Positions 35,210 to 47,320 of a stretch of 64,000 nt of DNA are shown here, one piece after another. The DNA lies in assembly GCA_015680685.1 (NCBI GenBank), contig MNCI01004078.1:703942-767941 (forward strand). The letters run 5' to 3'. The first letter of the stretch is position 1; every line of letters starts with the position of its first letter. The position numbers were made by a program, and so were the translations under genes. Source of the stretch: Gnetum montanum (taxonomy: Eukaryota > Streptophyta > Gnetopsida > Gnetales > Gnetaceae). The notes below the pieces were generated by a model, which had not been told where the DNA came from, searched no databases, and saw only the letters and a program-made list of their open reading frames with translations.

Positions 35210-38042
35210 TATAACACCTCACCCTACCATTCTTGGCTAGGATGGAGTGATGCATAGGATGGATAGTAATAACACAATGGAAGCATGAAAAACTGAAAGC
35301 TAATAATGCATAAACCATTATATATATATAATGAAAGATCAAACTACACAAAAATCAATGTCAAACAAAGAACTAAGCATAAATTTCATTTTATATATAA
35401 TGAAAGGTCAAACTACACAAAAATCAATGTCAAACAAACAACTAAGCATAAATTTCATTTTATAAAACTACATGTCTCTACATAAACCAAAAATCTATAT
35501 TGCTCTCAAAGGATACAAAGACATAAACATCATCATCATACACATAAGAGTACAATGAGCATCTACAAATATAACAGTCCATAATACTGTACAAGGAAAT
35601 ATACATAAACCAATCTTGGAAGATTTTCCTCTCCTCTGCTCTCTCTCAATGCTTGCTTACATCCTTGTGACTTACAATTGTAACTAAATAAAGCCAATAT
35701 AAAATTGAGTGGAAAGCCTTTACACTTCCCCTGCTAGATGATCAAGAAGTGCTGCACTGGAGGAGAACAATGGGGTACAAGGCAACCTACATCAACTACC
35801 AGTCTTGCACTTGCTCTAAGCAACACATGTACATATGATATCACACATAGCACTAGCATAATCATTACTAAAGTAAATAGATGGCTATCACATAGTCATA
35901 GGCATAATCACTGTTAGACATAAATAATTATACATCCATTACACTATACCACATGCATCCCCACTTTCATGCCCATGCCCTAATATTCACTTGGTACAAT
36001 CAAATAACACATGGACCACATAATCGAAAATCATTCATATGATATGTTATCAATGCTATGACTCATAAACCAATATCATCATATACACAACCCATGGGAT
36101 TACTAGCATATCCACACTCTATGTAGTAGCATGTGAAATGTTGACATAAGTACTCAATCAATTACTTTCTTGTAAGTCTTTTTTTTATTCACCCAATTGG
36201 TGCTAGGGTCCATCAACCTATAACCCGTAACCACTAGCCTTCTAAAGGTCTCTATAGGGATGAACACACCTATGCCACATACCAACCATAGGGATGAACA
36301 CACTTATGCTCTTCTACTCTTAGGATGAGGCTTAAGACAAGAGCCTCACTGATGCATCATAGTGGGGTTCAATCCATAACTACCTTTGGGATGCTTGATC
36401 ACTAACTGATCCACATTGATATGCTAGCATCACCCACCAACGATCGCTACAACCATTGTTATGAAGACATGTACAACTTCAAGCTAGGTTAAGCCAACAC
36501 ATGTCACAAGTACAACACATCCAAAATAAGCATAACATGAACACATACATCCACACCTAATAGTCACATTCCTTTCATGGAAACAATACCACAAATCAAT
36601 AAAAGAAATCTCACACCACAACCATACTTCTTAAACTACATATAATTTTATGAAAATGATCACTATTAAAACCTCTAAGATAATATATGTCCAAAGAAAA
36701 AACCAACTCTACAATTAGAAAGTACTTTTCACGATGATCCCAACGACACTAATTTCACCTCAAGGCAAAGTTATGTGCATGAAAAGTTTAATTAATAAAA
36801 TAATAAATAATATTATTTAATTATAGCTCATGATAATCAAAACTCCTAAAAACTCCCACATAACAACCAACCCATAAGGTATAATATCTTGATCATGCTA
36901 GTCTCATCAACATCACATCTAATATTCCACAAGTCCACATATCATACATCACATATTTATTAATAAACAATATGCAACCAAAATTGTAAAATTTTAGAAA
37001 ATCTACAAAACAATATGTCCAACCTCAGGTTTTTAACTATTCATCCCACATGCTTGCATCACATGATCATATACACTAACCTGGCCCAAAACAATATAAG
37101 AAAAAAAGGTAAAGACAACTCACTAATTAAAATAGTTGTAGTAGAAAGTCTAAAACAAGCAAAATATGCTCAAAAATTTTGCAAAACTCTATTTCACTCC
37201 AAACAAGTTCTACATTCACATTAATACAACCAAAGCAATTCCAAATCCAAGTTTAGAGAAAGCAAAAGCTATCCACAATGTTAAAATTTTGAAAATAGGG
37301 TGAAAATGGAAGAAAATGGAAGAAACAAGAAAGAACAAACTTTGAATTGGTTTCTTGTTTTGTGAAAATAGAAAATCCAAAATCCAAATTCTCATGGCAC
37401 ATGGTGTAGGAGGTGGTGGCAATCAAAAAGAAAGACGATCATGTTTCTTTTTTAAAAAACTTAAAGTATAATGCATATAATTATAATTCAAAGTCATTTT
37501 TTCTATTACACACATCATGTGCCATGTAAAATCGATTCGTTACCTTTTGAATTATTTCTTATTTTTTAAAGAAAATATTTTTATAAGTCTATATTTTTTT
37601 CTTCCTAACTAGTACCCTGCACTTCAAACATGTATAAAAAATATACCAGGACTCCAAATCAAAATTTATTTAAACCTATGAAATTCTTATCAAACGCTCT
37701 ACACATCTATGTGCCAGAATCGCATCCAAGCATCACACAACATAATGGTACAATTCAAATGCATAAATATCAAACTCATACATAAACCATAACAGCATAC
37801 CAAATAAGTATTCTTGTACCCCAATCCAACATCCTTTCTAGCCACATCACCTATCTAAAACATCACATGGGGCTAGGGTGCATAATCATGTTAGTTAAGC
37901 ATGTAAAGACATCATAATTATAACATAACAATGAAAGCATCATAATATATAAAGTGCAATGGATAAGTAACTGAGACTACATATATAATATATAAATCAT
38001 AATCATATGACCATACCCAATGAATCTGGAAGGGATGTAACA
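35210..38042 (-). repeat. 3' LTR of the Tekay element
   Basis: 2833 bp. On the minus strand it starts TGTTACATCC and ends GGTGTTATA (the CA end changed to TA). The start half matches 42505-43253 and 50177-50513. A polypurine tract (AAGGAGGAAATAG on the minus strand, 38055-38043) adjoins it. It contains a 69-bp tandem duplication. Confidence 0.88.
35326..35463 (-). repeat. 69-bp tandem duplication in the Tekay LTR
   Basis: Units 35326-35394 and 35395-35463 differ at only about two positions, much less than the two LTRs differ, so the duplication looks younger than the element. Confidence 0.9.
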
Positions 38043-38068
38043 CTATTTCCTCCTTGAGAATCTTCCTC

Positions 38069-40880
38069 CTAGAAGATCTCAGGATGAGCTACATGCATCT
38101 CAATGTCCACCTCCAAAGTAGCCTCTAAAGCTCCATGTCTATTCCACAAAACCTTGACCATAGGTACAACTTTACTACGTAATTTTCACAACATGTGATC
38201 AACAATCTTTATTGGTTGCTCAACATAACTGACATCAATTGTAGTTGTATCCTTGAATCATCAATAACATGATGTTCTTTATGTACATAACATTGTAGCA
38301 TAGATACATGAAATACATCATATACATGTGCTATCTGAGAAGGTAATTCTATCTAATAGGTCACTCTCACAATCCTTTGTAGCATCTTAAAAGGACCAAT
38401 GTACCTAAGAGCTAATTTTTCCTTTTAAACAAATCATGTAAGGTCCTTCAAGGGAGAAACACGAAGACACACATGATCCTAAACCACAAATTCTAGTGGT
38501 CTTTGACATCAATTGACATATGTACCTGCCTATTTTATGTAGCTTTTAATCTATCTTGAATCTTGCAAACTTGCTTTGTAGTCTACCTCACCAAATTTGT
38601 GCTTACCAACTAGCAATCTTCTATGGTATCCCAACATAAAGGTATTTTGCATGGTGCTACCCACAAACTCTCTTGATAACTATTATTATATGCAAATTCA
38701 ACCAATGGTGGCATTTGATCCTAGTCATCTCTATCTTGTAAAGCATAGGCTCTCAACATATCCTCAAGAATCTAATTCACCTACTCAGTCTAACCATTAG
38801 TTTTTGGATGATATGTTAAACTCATGTTTATCCTTGTACCCATCTCCTTTTAAAAACCCTCTAAAAAATATAACATGAATTGAACATCTCTATCATTAAT
38901 AATTTGTCATGGCACACCATGCAACTGCACTATCTCTATAAGAAAGAGATGTGCAATATCTACTACACTTACTAATGCTTGTGTAAAGAAATATGCAAAC
39001 TTTGTTAATAGGTTAACAACTACTAATATAGTGTCATTACCATTGCAAGCCTATGAAAGATAAATAATGAAATCCATGCCAATGGCATCCCATTTCCATT
39101 AAGGAATATCATGGAAATGAAAATATCCCCCAAGCCTTTTATGCTCTATCTTTACTTGTTGACAAATTAAACATCAAGAGATATACTCTCCTACATTCTT
39201 CTTCATACCAAGCCACCAATACATCTATCATAAATCTTGGTACATCTTCTTACTACCTAGATGCATTTGGTATTTACTCATGTAGGCCTCATCCATAAAC
39301 TAAAATCATAAAGCTTCTAAAACACATACTTGACCATCTCTCCATAACACATCATGACTATCCATAGAGAATGGTCCAACAGTGGTGATTTGCTACCTCA
39401 ATTCTTAACACCATGCATCATGTTTTTGTTGCTCTCGAATTCTTTGTTGCAAATATGATTGGATCATTAAACTATTAAGCTTACTCACCAGCCTACTTAA
39501 TGCTACTTTATTAGTCTTGCTAGGCCTATATTTAATAGTGAAATTAAAGCCAATAAGAAGTTCCATCCATCTATGTTGTCACAAGTTTAACTATGGCTAA
39601 CTCATAAGATATTGGAGGCTCTTATGGTTTGTCCAAATAGTAACCTACTCCTCATATAGATAATGTTGCCAAATCTTCAATGTGAATATCACAACACCCA
39701 ACTCTAGATCATTCATAGGATATCTAGTTTCATGTGGCCTTAATTGATGAGATGCATAAGCCACAACCTATCCATCTTGCATCAACACATAACCAAATCC
39801 ATCTCCTGAAGTATTAGTGCTAACATCATATGGGTGTCTTGGTGTAGGAGATACTAACATTGGCGTTGTCACCAATCAATGCTTCAATTTCTTAAATGTA
39901 GCCTGATAAGCTAATCTCCAAGCAAAGCTAGTCTCCTTCCTTAACAATTGTGTCAAAGGACATGCTATGCAAGAAGAATATTCCTCAAACCTATGGTAAT
40001 AACCTACTAATCCCAAGAGGCTCTACATCTCTTCTATTAACTACAATATAGGCCAACCACAAACAACTACAATCTCTGTGGGATCCATAAAGATACTAGC
40101 TCCTGCATCACATGCCCAAGAACTGAATCTCTAACTACCAAAATGAATATTTGTATGGCTAAGCATATAGTTGGTACTCCCTCAAAGTTTGTAATACTAT
40201 TTGCAAATGCTTTGTACTCAATTGCTCATCAAAAGAATATATTAAGATATCATCTATGAATACAATCATAAATTGATATAGGAATGGCTACATCACACTA
40301 TTCATGAGGTACATGAAAACATTTGGTACATTTGTTAACCCAAATGAAATCACCGGAAACTCATAATGACCATATCAAGGCTAGAATGCTATCTTTGATA
40401 CATCTTGCTCTTGAACTCACACATGATGATATCCAGACTTGAGATCAATCTCTGAAAACACATGTGCTTCCTAAATTTGATCAAACAAGTCATTAATGTG
40501 TGGTAGAGGATATTTGCTTTTCATAGTAACCTAGTTTAACTCTCTATAATCTATGCACAATTGAAAACTCCTATCCTTTTTTTAAACAGAAAATACAAGC
40601 ACTCCATGGTGATACATTAGGCCAAATAAGGCCCTTGTCTAGCAATTCCTATAGCTAGATCTTTAGCTCTGCTAACTCTATAGGAGACACCTTGTGTGGA
40701 GCCCTTGAAATAAGCTATGTACCAAGTTTTTAAGTTTAATTTCAAACTCAATCTCTTTCCTTGATGGAAAACCTGGCAATTTTGACTAGAAAATATTAGG
40801 AAATTCTTAGACCACATGGATTTAATCTATATTCACCACATTTGTTTTATATACTATGGCCATAAAGCATCCATGTTCCT
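38069..40880 (-). pseudogene. Tekay pol: RT, RNase H, integrase, chromodomain
   Basis: Right to left: RT with 'FIDDILIYS' (about 40270-40245); RNase H with '[16 protein letters not shown]' (about 39765-39715); integrase with a zinc-binding remnant, 'WDAIGMDFI' (about 39085), 'HGVP' and 'YHPKTNG' (about 38920-38800), and 'LEFVV-DH' to 'LALRYIGPF' (about 38500-38390); then a chromodomain ('YVEQPIKIV', 'VPMVKVLWNRHG'; about 38235-38075) and stop TAG at 38071-38069. The chromodomain is thought to target integration to heterochromatin. Stops are frequent and some frames shift. Confidence 0.85.
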
Positions 40881-41340
40881 TTTAAAGCATCCTACGGTAC
40901 ATCTAAGAGGAGATCAAATCTAGGCGCACAATCCTTAGATGAGATTGTACCTCAATCACAACATCATTAACTAATTGTAATCTTAAGAGCTTTTGTCAAT
41001 AGTCCAAATTGGCATTGAATTGTGATAGCCAACTCATCTCCAAAATTACATCATATATCCCAAGATCCATAACATTCAAATTACTAACCCACTACACACA
41101 CTTCAATTCTATTAGCACACCTATACACATATGATCAACTTAAGTTTCATGACCCTTGGAAAAAGATATAATAAATCTAGGAGAAAGAGAATGACATGCA
41201 AGAGCTACATAATGTGTAATATTAGGATCTACAAAAGAATGGCTAGCATCTTGATCAAATAGAATCAATACATTAAAGTCAAAAATCATACCTTCCATCT
41301 CCATCACTATGTTTGGCTACACATCCAATGACTAGTTCAT
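40881..41340 (-). pseudogene. Tekay protease
   Basis: Retropepsin-like segment with 'ILFDQDASHSFV' (about 41270-41230), where the family has DSGA. The active-site S and G are therefore both replaced. 'DLGIYDVILEMSWLS' follows (about 41070-41030), matching the 'YDVILGMDWL' motif. Inactive by these changes. Confidence 0.75.
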
Positions 41341-42447
41341 TAGGACATACACATGTCCTTAGGTTCTTCAGTCCACTCCTCCTGGTTGAGTGATAGGTGT
41401 TCCACGTCCATCTTGAACTGGAGGTTGTTGTCCTTAGTTCTTGCCTCCTTTAATGTTGCTTGCATGCTTTGAGCACTCCCTAGCCTAATGTCCTAGCTAC
41501 CGACATGCAAAACAATTTTGGTAATCCCTCTACAAATGGCCAAGTTTCCCACATCTATAAAAAATAATAGATCCACGACTAGCTCCAATAGTATGGCCAC
41601 AAGCTAGTATTAGGCACTCACCTCCATGTGCACCTACCTACTTGAAGGGGCTAGGCCTACTTCTGAATGTTGGTTCTCTCTTTTGCCCCTACCACTTTCT
41701 TTTTGAGTTGTATCCTCTTGTTGGCTTCTCTTTAAATTCATAGCAACTACTCTAGCCTCATCATAGGATGTTAATCAATGGGTTAATATGTGGCCTTCAA
41801 AGATGGCCTCAAACCTCTAATAAATCTATCTGCCCATGCTTAAGCATTTGTATGCATCTATAGTACATAGCTACTAAGCTTAGAGAATTGAGCATCATAC
41901 TTTGCCATAGACCAACTACCCAAATAAAAATGGTAGAACTCCTTCTCCTTGGCTTGGGCATATTGGGTAGATATATAACAAGCTTTAAAATATGTTAGAA
42001 AATTATCCCATGTCACTTTTGGCTAGTCCATTGTTTGGCTTGCTCCTCAATGGTCCACCAATGTTGAGCAGTGCCAACTAACTGATATATTGCCAATCAA
42101 GTCTGTTGAACTAATGAGTAGCCCATGAAATCAAAAGCCTTCTATAACTTCTCCAACCACATTGTAGCTATATTAGGATCCTTAGTGCTATTAAATTTAG
42201 GATCTCCTAACTTCCAAAATTTCTCTACCAATTCCCTATTGATAGATTGCTTGTTTGAATCTTCTAAGCCTCCACTACCACTATGACTTCCCACTTCTCA
42301 AATAATGGGAATGAGAGCATCACTAGCTGCAACATGCTGATGCAGGATCTGCAATAGCTATTGAATAACACCTAGTTTCCTATTTGGAAGACCACTGTTA
42401 GATGTTTGACTAGGCTACGCTTCCCTATCATTAGGCCCTTTTGACAT
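41341..42447 (-). pseudogene. Tekay gag
   Basis: Starts ATG at 42447 ('MSKGPNDRE'). It has a capsid domain ('WLEKL-KAFDFMGYS', about 42170-42110) and one or two CCHC knuckles (about 41560-41480, pattern C-F-A-C-R-x-L-G-H-x-A-x-E-C). Upstream, only about 58 bp separate the ATG from the truncated LTR, too short for a normal leader. Confidence 0.75.
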
Positions 42448-42504
42448 ATGGGCCCTACGAACATCATGACCATGTCTACTATACATATATGTAACTTGAT
42501 GTCA

Positions 42505-43253
42505 CAAATTGTAAAATTTTGGGAAATTTGCAAAACCGTACTTTCCAAATCAATCTTTTAACTATTTTCCCCACATGCCTACATCACATGATCATATACA
42601 GGAACTTGGTCCAAAAAAATATAAGAAAAAGATAAAGACAACCCACTAATTAAAATAGTTACAACAAAAATTCTAAAAGAAGCATAAAATCCTTAAAAAT
42701 CTAGCAAAACTCTATTTTTCTCCAAACAAGTTCTGCACCCATGTAGATATGATTGCAACAATCCCAAATCCAAGTTCAAAGCAAGCAAAGGTTGTCCATA
42801 ATGCTAAAATTTTAGAAAAATGGTGGAAAATGAAAGAAAATGGAAGAAATAGGAAATAACAAACTTCGAATCAATTTTTGTTTTTTGTCAAAACAAAAAA
42901 CTCAAAACCCAAATTCTCATGGCACATGGTGTAGGAGGTGGTGGCAACCACCAAAGAAATATGGTCGTGTTTCTTTTCTTTAACTTAAAGTACAATCCAT
43001 ATAATTATAATTCAAAGTAATTTTGTCTATCACACACATCACGTGCCATGTAAAATCAATTCATTTACTTTTTAATTTATTTATTGCTTTTCTAAAGGAA
43101 ATATTTTCACAAGTTTATATTTTTTATCTTCCTAACTAATACCCTGCACTTAAAACATGCATAAAAAATATACCGGAACTCCAAATCAAAATTTGTTTGA
43201 ATCTATAAGATCCCTATCAAACACTCTACACATCCATATGCTAGAATCACATC
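42505..43253 (-). repeat. 5' LTR of the Tekay element, internal part (continues 50177-50513)
   Basis: Matches 36979-37735 of the 3' LTR, and 50177-50513 matches 37735-38042. Element II interrupts it at 43253/50172. The R/U5 end (35210-36978 in the 3' copy) is missing. Confidence 0.85.
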
Positions 43254-44042
43254 TGATGGGACGCGATATCGCATGGGCCGCAATATCGCCTACGCGATAT
43301 CACGGTGTGCCGCCAAGTCTATAAATAAGAGGTGGCTTTCCCTTTGTTTCACATCTAGATCTAGACCTTAATGAAACTCTAGTAGTTTTACCTCTCCATA
43401 GATAGAATATTTTCCATGTGCCCGCAGTAGGAGCTCCAAAGTGAATAGATCTTTATTCGAGCAAATATTGTACCTAAACACATGTTTGTGTACAGAAATA
43501 AAGATGAACTTCTCGGATAAACCTTGTAGTGCATGGAATAGGCTAAATAGGATTTATTTATTATTATTTATTGTTTATCATTTAAATGCTTTATTAGTTA
43601 TTAATCTCTCTCAACCCTTCTCTCCTAGTTAAGTGCCTTAGTACGACCGCTTCGAGCACGTTCGTTACGCTTGGTGATCCCAGCAATGATTAGCGTTTGG
43701 TAACCAAGGTTGCATTGGTTCAAGGAGTGAATGGTAAGTGGGAACAGATGCTAATGCTAGGTTAATTCAGACTTAGTTAGTTAGTTAAAGTTAGTAATTA
43801 GTCTCTTCACCCTTCACCTTCTTAGCATAGGAGAGAAAACTGAAAAGACATAAAAATCATATACCTTAGACTTACTTAACCATACACCGTGACAACTACA
43901 AGTAAGTTTGGGAAGACAACGAATAATTAACCTTAAGTGTTCCATGAGGCATGTAGGCACTTAGTCTGCGGATTTTGACCAGATCACGCGTGCTACGCTC
44001 GTATTCGTATGGTTGAGTGTAGGGGTACCTCGCCACTCATCA
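43254..44042 (+). repeat. 5' LTR of element II
   Basis: 789 bp, TGATGGG to CTCATCA. Three palindromic units in U3 (43262-43305), TATAAATA at 43320-43327. About 50 bp shorter than the 3' LTR, the difference lying in the palindrome array. Confidence 0.93.
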
Positions 44043-44043
44043 T

Positions 44044-44061
44044 TGGTGCTGTTGCCGGGGA
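44044..44061 (+). promoter_or_regulatory. Primer binding site, tRNA-Asp type
   Basis: TGGTGCTGTTGCCGGGGA, two C-to-T changes from the tRNA-Asp complement. Confidence 0.9.
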
Positions 44062-44185
44062 CTAAGTGTTTGTGCGCTAAGTAGAACATAGGAGATCACT
44101 CACATCATTGGGAGCTTAAACGAACCTTAGGGTTAATTAAACAAAAAATTATATGACGGTTAATCAGCACACTGAATAAGATACA

Positions 44186-46500
44186 ATGTGTTCTTCTTCT
44201 TCTCATAAGAGCAATTCACCACCTAGGGATCATACTAGAAACAGTCGGCAGTCTAAAACACATAACCAAAATCAGCCAGTTCCTCAATAATATAGGGTGG
44301 TATATACTCATCCCGATGAGTACATACCCAATTTTACTTTTATCCTCCATCAGGATGAACAGATGCACTAGAGAGATTTGCAAGGTAACATAGGGTTACC
44401 TCTAGATCGTGATGTCCCTAACATGCTCTTCCATGCTCTGGCACAGATAAGCATGAAGGAATTATATGCTGAATATGTTGCAGCAGATTTTGACATGAGG
44501 GATTACCATCCCACATCTGCACAACATATAAGGGACTCAAGGCAGGAGAGCCACCATACACTGTTGAGGGGCAAAGGGGTCCTGCACATCCTAAGTGAAA
44601 TTGGAGATGGTGAACTAGTTATAACAAGTTCTCCATCAAATGATGTTCCCCCTCCTAATAATAGTGAGGAGGTGGGGTATCAGAACCTACGCTCCACGAT
44701 ACACAACCTTGGTTCTAATCCCCGTGAATGCCAACTGTTCACTGAGGGAACAACAACACATGAAAAGTATGGGCACTCAAATCATCATCACGATTGGGGC
44801 TGAGGCCACAGAAGAGAAGGTAGGAAACATCGTCATAGCAATGGTTCTCCTTCTTCTTCCCCTTCATCTCATCATTCACCCTCTCCTTCCACATCAGGGC
44901 ACAATCATAGAGAGCATAATGGTGAGGATAGAGGTAGGCAAAATGAAAGACCTCAACGAGAGAGTCAAGAGCGAGGACAAGGACATGAATGAAGGGAAAG
45001 TAGGGAACCACAAAGACATCATAGACGTCATGAAAGAGATGATCATGACAAACCCTTACCTGCCACCCAAAGTATGCTAAATATAACGAAGGCTATAAGA
45101 ATACCAACAAGGCATCAAAAAGATAACCGGATCAAGCGCTTAGACATGAATAACATCCCACAGTTTGAAGGGGGATACAACGCTGATCCAAAAAATCATT
45201 TACAGGCATTCCATGATGCCTGCGCCTTGCAAAACATTGAAAATAAGTGGCAGAAACTAAAGTTGTTTTCTAGGACACTCATTAAGAAAGTAGAGAGTTG
45301 GTACCAGTCCTTAGAATCGAAAACCATTAGGAGGTGGAGTACGATGTTAGAACTCTTCAACGATAAATATCAAACGTACTCCAGAGTGTCTAACTTGCAT
45401 AAGCAGATCCAAGGATGGAAGCAAGGTACTCATGAACCCTTGGATGCTACCATGGGCCGCTACTACGCATTGCTACATCGTTGCCTGGGCCATGGTTACG
45501 CACAGCGGGATCAACTCTGCCACATCGTAGATGGGCTAAGGTATGAAACTAAGAGAACCCTTGGGACTTATGCCCAAGGAAGATTATCAAAACTTAGATC
45601 CCATGAAGTTCATCAATTATTGGAGCAAGTAGCCAAAGAAGAAGGGGAGCTACGAAAAAGAGAAAGTGTAGAAGAATATAACCGTGATCCTTCCCTCCGA
45701 AAGAGGGAAGTGAGATTCTACAATGAAGAGGATGACTCACCACTCGAAGAGTTGGTCAATAGGAAAACCTTTCTGCTTCAGAAACTAACAACAGAAGTAT
45801 CAGCTAAGGTGGATGAAGTATGGAGCTTCTTAGATAGTAAAATTGAAACTATCCTAAAGATTATAGAGGAGTCTAAGGAGGAATGAAGTAGTGACAAGGA
45901 CAAGAAAAAGTGGAGAGATTTAGGCCCTACACATGATAAGGGTAAGGGGAAAATAACTATCTCTGATGAGGTTGTGAATTCAGACACAGATGATGACGGT
46001 GGATGTGAGATCTGCTAATATGACCATCCTAAGGGATGTTGTCCAATCATCTCACATCTACAAGAGTCTAGGGTGTATGCACTCAACCAGAGACTTAACA
46101 AACGGTAGACACCTTGAAGGTTACCTTATCCTCAAGGTAACCCAAGATAGTTCCACCAACCGTTGATGTACTATCCAAGTGGAACTCTACCACAACCCAT
46201 TGGACAACATCAGCAGTGGTAATACCCACAGTCATGGGGGATGCCACCGCCAAAATAAAAGTACCCTTACTGACAACCCGATCCTTATGGATACTACGTG
46301 CAGCAACTAATTTCTCCAAGTGACTCCATGGGTCACATAACTCCCTAACGTCACTACCCAGTTTGGGAGTACTTTAGAAGGACTTCTCCTCTGGGAGATG
46401 CTCCACATCCATACCATCCTCCAAATCCATCCACCTCTCTTCCACCGGTAGTTCCCATACCTCCTTCTCCAACAAGCAAGGGAAACTCCCCACTCAACCA
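44186..46500 (+). pseudogene. gag of element II
   Basis: One frame from ATG 44186 to about 46500, broken by stops, most explicable as C-to-T. Segments: N-terminal 'VVYTHPDEYIPNFTF' (shared with III); an Arg/His/Ser-rich basic stretch (about 44800-45050); capsid domain with 'MNNIPQFEGGYNADP', 'RRWSTMLELFNDKYQTY' and 'HIVDGLRYETKRTLG' (45145-45570); a coiled-coil-like part; a CX2CX3HX4C knuckle 'CEIC-YDHPKGCC' (about 46010-46045); and a Pro/Tyr/Gln-rich tail. The knuckle spacing is that of Athila gag. A frame change into protease lies near 46500; I cannot tell a programmed shift from a mutation. Confidence 0.85.
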
Positions 46501-46509
46501 TAGCAACGT

Positions 46510-47320
46510 AATGCTACGAGAGCTGTGAACATTCAACCCGCTACTAGTTCTGACAACCGTAAAAAGAGAAGACCTTTCTTCATAGCCAAAAGCCCAGATA
46601 AGCTCTCACAACCACAAGTGGTTGAGTTTAGGTACGTTCCTCCAACACATAAGGCTTCGGAGCACCCTTCAGTCCAACAACAGAGCTTAATGCATACGGT
46701 TATGTTAACACATACCGTAATCAACTGGATCAAGGTGGGCCACCTTCCCAAGAAACTATCTGACCCTAGAAGTCCCTTAATCTACCTCCAAGTCACTGGG
46801 AACAAACCACATAAGGCTCTTCTTGACTTAGGTTCCGGAGTCAACCTAATATCACGAGAAATGTATCAAGCCTGGAACCTGCCCCAACTTAAGAAGAGCA
46901 ACATTCAACTAGAGCTAGCTAACCAGTCCATCACCATTCCCTTGGGATTGGTGGAGGACATTGTTACCACTGTGTGGTTGATCATACCCAGCCGATTTCA
47001 TGGTGATAGAAGTTAACAACAACGAAGGGGACTTCCCAATTATAATGGGAAGGGCATGTCTAAGCACAATAGATGCATGCCTAGGGATTCATGATCTTTT
47101 CTTGGAGATATCCAAGGTAAATATTTATGGAAAGATCGAGAAGAAGAAAGTTCCATGCATCACATACAGTGATTCATTGGGTGATGACATGGAGGAACGC
47201 TCGGCATCTCCTCCATGCAACAGGTATGCCCTTGAAACTTTGAGACAAAGATGCCTGTATGTAGCAACCACACAAGTAGTAGACACCCCGTGGTTGATAG
47301 CTAGTCGAAAGAGCAACTGA
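46510..47320 (+). pseudogene. Protease of element II
   Basis: Aspartic protease of the Athila type: 'ALLDLGSGVNLIS' (46816-46854) corresponds to the DLGAS(V/I)N motif, with the catalytic Asp kept. 'DFPIIMGRACLSTID' (47030-47075) matches the C-terminal flap region and is nearly identical to 'DFPIIMGRAWLSTID' in III. The frame shifts near 47000. The coding sequence ends near 47318 and nothing resembling RT follows. Confidence 0.85.

Noticed and set aside
44640-45080. Open frame of 146 codons on the plus strand
   Set aside because: It overlaps the basic linker of element II gag in another frame; the gag frame continues through with matching composition in III.
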